Assembly (NCBI RefSeq): GCF_000146165.2
Contig: NC_004347.2
Span: 1,488,001-1,552,000, forward strand
Length of the DNA: 64,000 bases
Origin: Shewanella oneidensis MR-1
GTDB taxonomy: Bacteria; Pseudomonadota; Gammaproteobacteria; Enterobacterales; Shewanellaceae
Reading direction: 5' to 3'
Every line of letters starts with the position of its first letter. The stretch's first letter is position 1. The translations under genes and the position numbers were made by a program. Positions 54,163 through 63,062 of this stretch are shown piece after piece. Below the pieces are notes generated by a model. That model made no database searches and was not told the DNA's origin. It was given only the letters and a program-made list of their open reading frames with translations.

Positions 54163-55953
54163 TTGAAGTTTTTTAGTGTTTTCATTTTGGCAATCTTGAG
54201 CATACTTTGTATGCCCTTGATTGCTTCAACTACAAATTATGATGAAACGCTAACTAAGATTGAAACATTACAACATTCTGATTTACCTGCTGCTATAAAC
54301 CTAATTAAAACAATTGAATCTGAATTTGGTGCTATGTCTCGCTTACAGCAGGGACGAGTTTTGCTCTTTAAAGGTGCAGCTTCTATTTATTCAGGACAAT
54401 ATCAAACTGCTATTGAGTTATTGGGCCAAGCAGAAGCCTTACTCAAAGACTCGGAAATGTTATTTTCTGCATATAGTTATGAGGCAACAGCCTATATTGC
54501 TTTACGTCATTTCAATGATGCATTTATTGCAATGGGAAAGAGTCTTGGTTTAATCGAACGAATAGAGGACACAAATCTTAAACGTGCGTCTTACTTACGT
54601 TTAGCTAGCTTGTATTCGGCTATGGGGATCTCAGAGGAAGTTGCTACATATGCAACTAAAGCGCTTGCTCTTGCCTCCGAAAGTGATGTTAAAGATATTT
54701 GTGGGGCTAGGCTTTATCTATCAGTACATCAATTAGAGATAGCGTCGTATGCACAAGCATTTGATGAATTTAAGTCTACTCGTAGTTATTGTGAATCCAG
54801 TGGTTACCCACTAATTGCGAATATTGCATTAAAAGGTATGGGAGAATCGAGTCTTAGATTGAATGAGCCACAGCTTGCTATCTCTTACTTATTAGATTCT
54901 CTAAAGGGGTATGAATCATTTAATTTTGAGCTGGAGATTAATAGCGTACATGAGTTGCTCAGTGAAGCTTATTTGTTGTTGCAAGATTCTACGAAAGCTG
55001 AGTTACATGCTCAATATGTTATGAATCTTGTGGATGATTCTAGCAATACAGAGCTTAAGCACGGTGCATCAGGTGTACTCGCTAAGATTTATGCTCAAAA
55101 ACAGCAATTTGAACAGGCCTATGAATACTCCAGAAAAGAGCAGCATTATAATCAACTGATTTTTGATGAGTCGAGGATGAAAACCCTTGCTTATCAGGCG
55201 GCTAAGTTTAATGCCGATGAGCAGGCGCGTGAAATCAACTTGCTGAATAAAGAGCGTGAACTTTACATCGCCCAGCAAATGGTAAAAGAGCGTGAGTACA
55301 CTAATATGCTCATGTTTATCACCATATTAGTGGGTGGGCTGTTTTTTCTTGCGATTTTGTTAGTGGTGGGCAATTTGCAAAAACGGCGTTTTATGCGCAT
55401 GGCCAAAATGGATGCGCTGACGGGCGTGCTTAACCGTGGTGCAGGGCAAGATCTTGGCGAAAATATGTTTGTGCAAGCCGCTGCCCGAGGGGGGGATTAT
55501 TGCGTGATTTTATTCGACTTAGATCATTTTAAACGGATTAATGATTCCTACGGCCATGGCACGGGTGACTGGGCGCTTAAAAAAGTCGTTGAGGTGTTAA
55601 AACCTCATATTCGTAATGGCGATGTATTTGCTCGGATTGGCGGCGAAGAGTTTGCCTTATTTTTACCCTATGCCAATGAGGCTAAGGGGCTGGACGTTGC
55701 CGAACAATGCCGCAGCCGAATAGAAGCGATTGATACTCATCTGTCGGGGCATAAATTTACCATTACCGCGAGTTTTGGGGTCAGCGGTATGACAAAAGAT
55801 GATTTAAGCTTAGATCCACTTTTGCACCGTGCTGATATGGCGCTCTATGCCGCAAAATCGAATGGTCGTAACTGCGTATCTTGTTACCAGGATGCCTTAA
55901 TGTGCGATAAGCGAGTCACCAATCTCACCAGCGAGTTAGCAAGGCAGCCTTAA
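54163..55953 (+). CDS. TPR-GGDEF diguanylate cyclase
   Basis: Membrane-bound diguanylate cyclase of 596 residues that makes c-di-GMP. The start is TTG immediately after the sonA stop codon and opens a signal-peptide-like hydrophobic stretch. A periplasmic tetratricopeptide-like helical domain (about 25-370) is followed by a membrane helix (about 382-402: MLMFITILVGGLFFLAILLVV) and a GGDEF domain (about 420-580). The active site is RIGGEEF with an RxxD inhibitory site five residues upstream (RNGDVFARI), so product feedback is likely. Adjacency to the borosin genes suggests co-transcription, possibly linking the peptide to c-di-GMP signalling; this is inference. Confidence 0.9.
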   Translation: MKFFSVFILAILSILCMPLIASTTNYDETLTKIETLQHSDLPAAINLIKTIESEFGAMSRLQQGRVLLFKGAASIYSGQYQTAIELLGQAEALLKDSEMLFSAYSYEATAYIALRHFNDAFIAMGKSLGLIERIEDTNLKRASYLRLASLYSAMGISEEVATYATKALALASESDVKDICGARLYLSVHQLEIASYAQAFDEFKSTRSYCESSGYPLIANIALKGMGESSLRLNEPQLAISYLLDSLKGYESFNFELEINSVHELLSEAYLLLQDSTKAELHAQYVMNLVDDSSNTELKHGASGVLAKIYAQKQQFEQAYEYSRKEQHYNQLIFDESRMKTLAYQAAKFNADEQAREINLLNKERELYIAQQMVKEREYTNMLMFITILVGGLFFLAILLVVGNLQKRRFMRMAKMDALTGVLNRGAGQDLGENMFVQAAARGGDYCVILFDLDHFKRINDSYGHGTGDWALKKVVEVLKPHIRNGDVFARIGGEEFALFLPYANEAKGLDVAEQCRSRIEAIDTHLSGHKFTITASFGVSGMTKDDLSLDPLLHRADMALYAAKSNGRNCVSCYQDALMCDKRVTNLTSELARQP

Positions 55954-56162
55954 GTGGATTTGTACTCTATCTGTAACTGATTGTTTGGACTAATGTAAAA
56001 CTACTCGATACTTTTACACTCTCTAGATTTTTCTGCTTTTTTCTGACGATTTTTAGGTCAACTTTTCAAACTTTTTGCTTAACAAATGGAGTATGATTGC
56101 AAGCAATCATCTATTGTATTTTGCTCAATATTTTCGCCTTTCGCTAACGTAGTGGAGACCTA

Positions 56163-57932
56163 ATGGAAGAGTCGAGCCTGCTCACTTCTGTACTGTTGTT
56201 TTTATTGGCCGCGGTAATTTTTGTGCCCTTGGGCAAACGTTTTGGCGCAGGACCGATTCTGTCTTATCTCGCTGCTGGGGTGATTTTAGGCCCAGGAGGT
56301 ATGGCATTGGTATCCGATCCTGCGGCCGTGCTGCATTTTGCCGAGCTTGGCGTGGTACTCATGTTGTTTGTACTTGGGCTTGAGCTTAATCCGAGCAAAC
56401 TGTGGGAACTGCGCAGCGCTATCTTTGGTCTCGGTAGTGGTCAGTTACTCCTTTCTTGGGCGGCAATTGGTGGCTTAGCTTGGGGTTTTGGCTTATCTAT
56501 TGAGGCGGCACTTGTTGTGGGGGCGGCATTATCGCTGTCATCAACCGCTTTTGCAGTGCAGTTGATGAGTGAACATCGACTGCTAACAACGCCTCTTGGC
56601 CGCGATGCCTTTGGGGTATTGTTGATGCAAGATCTCGCGGTGATCCCCATGTTGCTGTTAACCGCTTACCTTGCGCCCAATTCGGCCCAGATTGAACACC
56701 ATGCAGTGCCTTGGTATTGGACCTGTGTGGCTTTAATCGGTTTTGTGTTGGTGGGCAAATATCTGTTACCGCGGGTACTTAAACTTGTCGCCAGCAGTGG
56801 CGTTCGTGAGGTGTTAACTGCCTTTGCGCTATTGTTGGTGATGGGCAGTGCCCAATTGATGGAGTGGCTGGGGTTGTCTGCGGGGATGGGCGCATTTTTA
56901 GCAGGGATTATGCTGGCGAACTCCAGCTACCGGCATCAGCTCGAAACCGATATAGAGCCTTTTAAGGGCTTACTGCTTGGGCTGTTTTTTATGGCCGTGG
57001 GCATGAGTATGGATCTCAAACTGTTTTTGACCGATCCCTTACTCATCCTTGCGATTTTGCTGGGTATGTTACTGATTAAGACCCTAGTGCTGATGCTGCT
57101 TGGCCGAGTGCGCCACCATACATGGCGCCCGAGTATTGCACTTGGGCTTATCTTGGCCGAGGGCGGTGAGTTTGCCTTTGTGCTGTTATCGCAGGCGCAA
57201 TTATCCAGCATAGTGGATGATAAGATTGCCCAAATCTTAGTGCTCGCCATTGGTTTATCCATGGCGGTGACGCCGATGATTTTCACACTATTTAGAGCCA
57301 CTAAGCCTAAGGTGGTGGATACGCGCTTGCCCGACACCATCAATGTCACTGAGTCTGAGGTAGTGATTGCCGGATTTGGTCGGGTAGGGCAGATCACGGG
57401 ACGGATTTTAGCCTCCTCTGGTATTCCATTTGTGGCGTTAGATAAGGATGCCAGCCATGTGGATGTGATCCGTCAATATGGTGGTGAGGTCTATTTTGGC
57501 GATGCTAGACGTTTAGATATGTTGATGTCGGCGGGGATTGCGCGCTCGCGGTTATTATTACTGGCTGTTGATAGTGTTGAAGATTCGATTGAAATTGCCC
57601 AGCAGGTAAAAACCCATTTTCCCCATATTAATATCATTGCGCGGGCGCGGGATCGTAACCATGCTTACCGATTAATGAGTCTTGGGGTGACTGATGTGTT
57701 CCGCGAAACCTTTGGTTCGGCCTTATCAGCCAGTGAGAAGATATTACAGGGCTTAGGTTTATCCCAAGTGCAGGCCAATGAACGGGTGAAGATTTTTGCT
57801 GAGCACGATAAAAAGCTGGTGATAGCCAGTGCCGCTCATCAAAATGATTTGGCAAAACTTATTGATTTATCAAATAAAGGTAAAGCTGAGTTGGAGTCTT
57901 TGATGCGTGGCGACAGGGAGAATGTGAGTTAA
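56163..57932 (+). CDS. CPA2-family cation:proton antiporter (KefB/KefC-like)
   Basis: Inner-membrane monovalent cation/proton antiporter of 589 residues. About 12 membrane helices (about 5-375) are followed by a cytoplasmic RCK/TrkA-N nucleotide-binding domain (about 395-520) with the Rossmann motif EVVIAGFGRVGQITGRIL and GDARRLDML. Hallmarks of CPA2 exchangers (PLGRDAFGVLLMQDLAVIPML and GMGAFLAGIML) are present. K+ efflux under electrophile stress is the Kef role; the substrate cannot be settled by sequence. A long C-terminal acidic tail as in E. coli KefC is not seen. A terminator follows and the next gene is convergent. Confidence 0.9.
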   Translation: MEESSLLTSVLLFLLAAVIFVPLGKRFGAGPILSYLAAGVILGPGGMALVSDPAAVLHFAELGVVLMLFVLGLELNPSKLWELRSAIFGLGSGQLLLSWAAIGGLAWGFGLSIEAALVVGAALSLSSTAFAVQLMSEHRLLTTPLGRDAFGVLLMQDLAVIPMLLLTAYLAPNSAQIEHHAVPWYWTCVALIGFVLVGKYLLPRVLKLVASSGVREVLTAFALLLVMGSAQLMEWLGLSAGMGAFLAGIMLANSSYRHQLETDIEPFKGLLLGLFFMAVGMSMDLKLFLTDPLLILAILLGMLLIKTLVLMLLGRVRHHTWRPSIALGLILAEGGEFAFVLLSQAQLSSIVDDKIAQILVLAIGLSMAVTPMIFTLFRATKPKVVDTRLPDTINVTESEVVIAGFGRVGQITGRILASSGIPFVALDKDASHVDVIRQYGGEVYFGDARRLDMLMSAGIARSRLLLLAVDSVEDSIEIAQQVKTHFPHINIIARARDRNHAYRLMSLGVTDVFRETFGSALSASEKILQGLGLSQVQANERVKIFAEHDKKLVIASAAHQNDLAKLIDLSNKGKAELESLMRGDRENVS

Positions 57933-57945
57933 ATATTCTAAAATA

Positions 57946-57973
57946 AATAAGAGAGCCAATGGGCTCTCTTATT
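57946..57973. terminator. Bidirectional terminator between antiporter and TonB receptor genes
   Basis: Twelve-base-pair stem AATAAGAGAGCC/GGCTCTCTTATT with a four-base loop, flanked by A- and T-rich sequence, between convergent genes. Confidence 0.85.
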
Positions 57974-57996
57974 GTTTATGGGTTTAAGGAAAACGT

Positions 57997-60444
57997 TTAG
58001 AAACTGTAGCTATATTGCAGTTTCACATTGCGCTCTTCGCCTGGCATACCGCCGAGGAACATGGCTTTGCTGTAATAGTCTTTATTGAATAGGTTGTTGA
58101 TATTCAATTGTAACTTCCAGGAGTCGGTAGCGTAACTGACTGCTGAATCTACCAGAGTATAACTAGGGACATAGCCATCAGGGATGCCAAAATCTTTTGA
58201 GTGAGTGCTTCTTTCATCCACATATTTGGCGCCTAAACTCAGCTCAATTGGGCTTGATAAGGCAAACCAGTCTGCGCCATAGGTTACCCAAGCACTGGCG
58301 GTGACATAAGGTACCCCTTTTTGACGGCTGTCATAGTTGGCTTTATCATTCGGGTTTTGTTTATCCCTTGCGTCTTGATACATGCCATTAAGGTTAACGC
58401 GCCATTGCTCATTTAGGTGGGCATTGAGATCCAGCTCAACCCCTTGGGTATCTTCACTGCCATCGTAAAAATACACTGGTACATCGGCAGTTGACACGCC
58501 GGCGTTATAGTCTGGGTTGTTGTAAGGGACATTAGTCCGTGAGCTTTTAAAGAAGACGAGCGAAGCCAGCATCTGATCATCAAAGGCTTTAAAGCGCATG
58601 CCGAGATCATTACTGACAGATTCTGAGTCTTCGCGGTCGGTATTTTTCCCTGTGATTGAGCCTAAAATGCTATAGGCGGTACGTCCTTTAGAGTGGTTAA
58701 CAAAAAACGATAAATCGTCGATGGGCATATAGGTTAAGCCCAAGTTATAGGTAATACCGTTATCTTTGCTATCGGCTTCAGGAGTTGGGCTCGCTTGACC
58801 TGCGCTATAACGCGCATCGAGACCTAAATGCTCATAGCTTTGTTTGATTTCGTTAAAGGCCACGCCAACACGAGTGGTAAAGCCATAACCTAAATAACCC
58901 ACATGCTGCACGCCTAAGCCCCAAGCGCTGACTTTTTTATTGTAGTTGGCGGTTTTGAGTGGATCGTAGTCCTCAAATTTACCCGTTCCCCAATTAGGAT
59001 TGCGAATATCATAAATATAGGGCAGCGAACCACGGTAGATGACGTTGTTTTTCTTGTCTTTAATGACTTGATCCGCATCGTAAATCGAGAATTGTTCTAG
59101 TCGAATCGTGCGATCTTCGTAGTTAGCATTTACCAAAAGCTCATTATCGATATTGCCGATTTGGAAGTCATAGCGCAGGTCGGCAAAATACTGCCATGAG
59201 GTTTCTTCTGCATCGAGTTTACGGTATTCCTGACGTCTTGCAGCAAAGGGATAGAGCACGCCATTTTCAACGAGTGGGGCGCGGGGATCTGCGTTTATCT
59301 TGCCTTTATTATTCCAGTACACATAGTTGTAAGCGCCAGTTTGACGGGCAAAACCTGTGGTGTAGTCACGATATTGCAATTGCTGGTTGAGGAACAGATT
59401 ATCGGTAAAGTAGATATTGTGGGTCAGCTTGAAGCGTAATTCTTCGCCTTCATTATCTTTGGCCATGGGGGAAATTAATCCTGCATCACCAAAAGCATAG
59501 GGGGTTAAGCCATCACCACTGGCCAGTGATGCTGCTAATTGCTGACGTTGCTCGTCGGTCAGTTGTATACCTTGACCATTTGGATCGTTAATCAAATCTT
59601 GCCAAGTCACTTCGCCTGCGGTTTTACCGCCGACAGAATCGGCGTTATATATACGGATAGGATGGCCAATAGAGTCAACGGCAATGGCGTCTTTGATATA
59701 CGCGCCCGACAGCATCACATCTTGGCTATCACTTAATACCCATTTTAGTGAGCCGAAAACCTCATCACGGTCAGCACCTAAATCACGATAGCCCTCACTG
59801 CGGGCGGTTTTGGCCACTAAACGATAAGCTACATCATCGGTTATTCCACCCGTACTGTCGATGGCGAGTGAGTAGGTGTCCCATTGACCAACTTCAGTGG
59901 TGATTTTGTGCTTGGACTCAAATTGTGGTTTCTTTTCAATTAGGTTGATAACGCCGCCTGCGCTGCCCATACCGTATAGGCCTGTTGCGGGGCCTTTTAA
60001 CACTTCAACGGATTCTACATTGGTTAAAGAACGTGTTGGGTTAAAGGTGTTGCCTAGGCCTGCACCGCCATACATACCATCAAAGGTGTAGTTTGCACCA
60101 AGTCCACGGATAACTAAGTTATCACCTATGCCGTAATTATTACCCGCTTGAGTCACTCCGCTGATATTGCGAATTAAATCTTGGAGATTATCGACCCCTT
60201 GAGCACTGATCAGTTCTTGGTCTACTACCACCACGGCGGCGGGTGTTTCCATCAAAGACATATCTGACTTAGTCGCGAGTCCTGAGTTCTTCACCACTGA
60301 GTTTTGTTTGCCATAAACCGTTATACGCTCGACGTTGGTGTCGGGTGCAGTGGATGTATTTTCGGCGTAGACGTTTTGCGCTAAAGCGCTGAAACAGGCG
60401 AGTGTGATTAATGATAAGCGAAATATAGGCTGTGATACTGGCAT
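57997..60444 (-). CDS. TonB-dependent receptor, probable ferric siderophore transporter
   Basis: Outer-membrane transporter of 815 residues. Signal peptide (SLITLACFSALAQNVYA), TonB box (VERITVYG, about 33-40), plug domain (about 55-175, with ETPAAVVVVDQELI and IRNISGVTQ) and a 22-strand barrel ending in a classic C-terminal LQYSYSF. The sequence ANYTFDGMYGGAGLGNTFNPTRSLTNVESVEVLKGP is a plug signature of the siderophore receptor class (FpvA/FhuA-like). The start at 60444 (MPVSQPIFR) is chosen because it gives a proper signal peptide. A Fur box stands 25-45 bases upstream, which makes iron control likely. Confidence 0.93.
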   Translation of the reverse strand: MPVSQPIFRLSLITLACFSALAQNVYAENTSTAPDTNVERITVYGKQNSVVKNSGLATKSDMSLMETPAAVVVVDQELISAQGVDNLQDLIRNISGVTQAGNNYGIGDNLVIRGLGANYTFDGMYGGAGLGNTFNPTRSLTNVESVEVLKGPATGLYGMGSAGGVINLIEKKPQFESKHKITTEVGQWDTYSLAIDSTGGITDDVAYRLVAKTARSEGYRDLGADRDEVFGSLKWVLSDSQDVMLSGAYIKDAIAVDSIGHPIRIYNADSVGGKTAGEVTWQDLINDPNGQGIQLTDEQRQQLAASLASGDGLTPYAFGDAGLISPMAKDNEGEELRFKLTHNIYFTDNLFLNQQLQYRDYTTGFARQTGAYNYVYWNNKGKINADPRAPLVENGVLYPFAARRQEYRKLDAEETSWQYFADLRYDFQIGNIDNELLVNANYEDRTIRLEQFSIYDADQVIKDKKNNVIYRGSLPYIYDIRNPNWGTGKFEDYDPLKTANYNKKVSAWGLGVQHVGYLGYGFTTRVGVAFNEIKQSYEHLGLDARYSAGQASPTPEADSKDNGITYNLGLTYMPIDDLSFFVNHSKGRTAYSILGSITGKNTDREDSESVSNDLGMRFKAFDDQMLASLVFFKSSRTNVPYNNPDYNAGVSTADVPVYFYDGSEDTQGVELDLNAHLNEQWRVNLNGMYQDARDKQNPNDKANYDSRQKGVPYVTASAWVTYGADWFALSSPIELSLGAKYVDERSTHSKDFGIPDGYVPSYTLVDSAVSYATDSWKLQLNINNLFNKDYYSKAMFLGGMPGEERNVKLQYSYSF

Positions 60445-60470
60445 GTAAAGTTCCCCCAAACAGAATTGTT

Positions 60471-60489
60471 GCGAATGATAATGATTTCC
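60471..60489 (-). promoter_or_regulatory. Fur box upstream of the TonB receptor gene
   Basis: GCGAATGATAATGATTTCC on the plus strand matches the NATAAT-repeat form of the Fur box and lies 27-45 bases before the receptor start. Suits iron-dependent repression. Confidence 0.7.
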
Positions 60490-61278
60490 ATCCTCTTTGC
60501 AACCTTTGATTGATGAACATTAGGTCCCAAAGGCTTGTCATCTTTACGTATGGAAAACGGTTAACCGATTTATCCTGTGGCGAGCTTTGCCGTCACTATG
60601 GTGCTCAATTTGAAGTACCCTCGGTCAGATTTCTAATTTGTTTCATTTTTTTTATAAAAAAGTGATTTTTTTTAGGGTTAACCATTTGGACTAAGCTTTT
60701 TGATCGAGAAACATAACCCGTGACCACTGTCACGGCTTTGTTATTGTTATATACGTTTACGTAAACGTAAAAATGAAACGTATGTTTGAATTTTGGCTTG
60801 GGTGAGTTTTTTATATCTATATGATTAATAATTATTTTAATGCTTTCCTTTCACGTGAGTTCAAAACGTTTATCGTTTTCGACTTAGGTCGAATAGGTTA
60901 AAAGTGGTGTAATCATTGTTTTTCGATTGGTAATTTAATTACGTATAAAATTACATTGATGTATAAGTGGTAAAGTTGTCTGACAAATTTCACTAGATGT
61001 TAATGATTGAAAAGCGTTAATTTTAAAAATATATACAAATCATATGTTAATGTTTTATTTTTGGTGTTGGTCAGACCAATTTTTTCGCTTTTTTTGGTCA
61101 AATTTAATTGTTGTTATGCCACTTTTGGATAGTTGCAAATACAAATGTTTGTCTGTAAGTTTTGGTTCTAAACGAACATTTGAATGTTTTGCGGTGAATG
61201 TTTGTACTGTTATTCATGTCTTTGCTGGTAATTGAGTCGTAAGCAAGCAAACGTTTAGCCTCTTGGGAGGGCGAGAAG
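60490..61278. promoter_or_regulatory. Long AT-rich control region between the TonB receptor and aceB
   Basis: About 790 bases with no gene. An 18-base perfect palindrome TACGTTTACGTAAACGTA lies at 60752-60769 and resembles sites of LiuR/PsrA-type regulators of fatty acid and branched-chain amino acid breakdown. At 60928-60945 TTGGTAATTTAATTACGT resembles the HexR operator. Both regulators are linked from memory to glyoxylate shunt genes in Shewanella. The first 100 bases belong to the divergent receptor promoter. The long distance suggests layered control of aceBA. Confidence 0.5.
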
Positions 61279-62928
61279 ATGACGGAACACACTTTAAGTG
61301 AGCAACAAGTAAATTTGACGCTGAATAAAGCCACTGCGAATGGCACTCTGGCTCTGGTGGGAAATACCATTCCTGGGCAAGAGGTGATTTTTACCGAAGG
61401 TGCAATGGCGTTGCTTGAATCACTTTGTCGTGAATTTGGGGCTGAAGTGCCAACCTTACTCGCCAAGCGTAAAGATAGACAAGCGCGTATCGATAAAGGT
61501 GCTTTACCTGACTTTTTACCTGAAACTCGTGCGATTCGTGATGGCGCTTGGAAGATCCGCGGTATCCCGAATGACCTGCTTGATCGCCGCGTTGAAATTA
61601 CCGGCCCCGTTGAACGTAAGATGGTAATCAATGCGCTCAATGCCAATGCCAAAGTGTTTATGGCTGATTTTGAAGACTCTTTGGCACCAAGCTGGCAAAA
61701 AGTGGTTGAAGGCCAAATTAACCTGCGTGATGCAGTACGCGGAGAGATTGAATACACGGCCCCAGAAACCGGTAAGCACTATAAGTTAGGCCCTAATCCT
61801 GCGGTATTGATCTGCCGTGTACGTGGCCTGCATTTAAAAGAGAAGCACGTTGAATTTAACCAGCAGTCTATCCCTGGAGGTTTGTTCGATTTTGCGATGT
61901 ACTTTTACCATAACTATCGTCAATTGCTGGCGAAGGGCAGTGGTCCTTACTTCTATATTCCAAAACTTGAGAGTCATATCGAGGCGCGCTGGTGGGCAAA
62001 AGTGTTTGCTTTTGTTGAGGAAAGATTCTGTCTTCAAGCGGGTACTATCAAATGTACTTGCTTGATTGAGACGCTGCCTGCGGTGTTTGAAATGGATGAA
62101 ATTCTTTATGAGTTGCGCTCCAACATTGTCGCACTCAACTGTGGCCGTTGGGATTATATCTTCAGCTATATCAAAACGTTAAAACGTCATGGCGATCGTG
62201 TGTTACCGGACCGCCAAGCGGTGACTATGGATACGCCTTTTTTAAGTGCTTACTCCAGACTGTTGATCAAAACCTGCCATAAACGTGGCGCGTTAGCGAT
62301 GGGCGGCATGGCTGCCTTTATTCCAGCAAAAGATCCTGCGCAGAACGAAGCTGTGTTGCAGCGGGTTCGAAAGGATAAAGAGCTCGAAGCCCGTAATGGC
62401 CACGATGGTACTTGGGTTGCGCATCCCGGTCTGGCGGATACGGCCATGGGGATTTTTAACGAGTATATCGGCCAAGACCATCAAAACCAATTACACATTA
62501 CCCGCGATGTAGACGCTCCGATTTTAGCCGCTGAGTTATTAAAAACCTGCGATGGCGAGCGCACCGAGCAAGGCATGCGCCTAAATATTCGCATCGCGCT
62601 GCAATATCTGGAGGCATGGATCAGTGGCAACGGTTGTGTGCCGATTTACGGATTAATGGAAGATGCGGCAACCGCTGAAATCTCCCGCGCCTCGATTTGG
62701 CAATGGATCCAACATGGTAAGTCACTCTCCAATGGCAAACTTGTTACTAAACAATTGTTTAAAGACATGCTGGTAGAAGAGTTGGCTAATGTGAAAAAAG
62801 AAGTGGGCAGCGACAGATTTACCCACGGCAAATTTACCCAAGCAGCGGTATTGCTTGAGGATATTACCACTTCTGATGAGTTGGTCGACTTCTTAACCTT
62901 ACCCGGTTACGAGATGCTAACTGCTTAA
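61279..62928 (+). CDS. aceB: Malate synthase A
   Basis: Glyoxylate shunt enzyme (549 residues) joining glyoxylate and acetyl-CoA to form malate. Typical family A sequence is visible: FMADFEDSLAPSW, GPFFYIPKLESHIEARWW-type, NCGRWDYIFSYIK and MGGMAAFIPAKDPAQNEAV with the C-terminal LVEELANVKKEVG. Length and start (61279, after GGGAGGGCGAG) fit E. coli AceB. It is followed by aceA, with 134 bases between, the usual aceBA order; no aceK is seen within the window. Cytoplasmic. Confidence 0.97.
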   Translation: MTEHTLSEQQVNLTLNKATANGTLALVGNTIPGQEVIFTEGAMALLESLCREFGAEVPTLLAKRKDRQARIDKGALPDFLPETRAIRDGAWKIRGIPNDLLDRRVEITGPVERKMVINALNANAKVFMADFEDSLAPSWQKVVEGQINLRDAVRGEIEYTAPETGKHYKLGPNPAVLICRVRGLHLKEKHVEFNQQSIPGGLFDFAMYFYHNYRQLLAKGSGPYFYIPKLESHIEARWWAKVFAFVEERFCLQAGTIKCTCLIETLPAVFEMDEILYELRSNIVALNCGRWDYIFSYIKTLKRHGDRVLPDRQAVTMDTPFLSAYSRLLIKTCHKRGALAMGGMAAFIPAKDPAQNEAVLQRVRKDKELEARNGHDGTWVAHPGLADTAMGIFNEYIGQDHQNQLHITRDVDAPILAAELLKTCDGERTEQGMRLNIRIALQYLEAWISGNGCVPIYGLMEDAATAEISRASIWQWIQHGKSLSNGKLVTKQLFKDMLVEELANVKKEVGSDRFTHGKFTQAAVLLEDITTSDELVDFLTLPGYEMLTA

Positions 62929-63062
62929 TTGTAAATGCGTTAACACTTAATGCGTCCTATGGAATGCGTTATGGCGGTGGAACCGTCAATTAAACCAATG
63001 GGCAGAGTGGCGCTGTGGGGCAGCGTCACTTGCTACAACACCACACAGAAAGGAGTGACACT

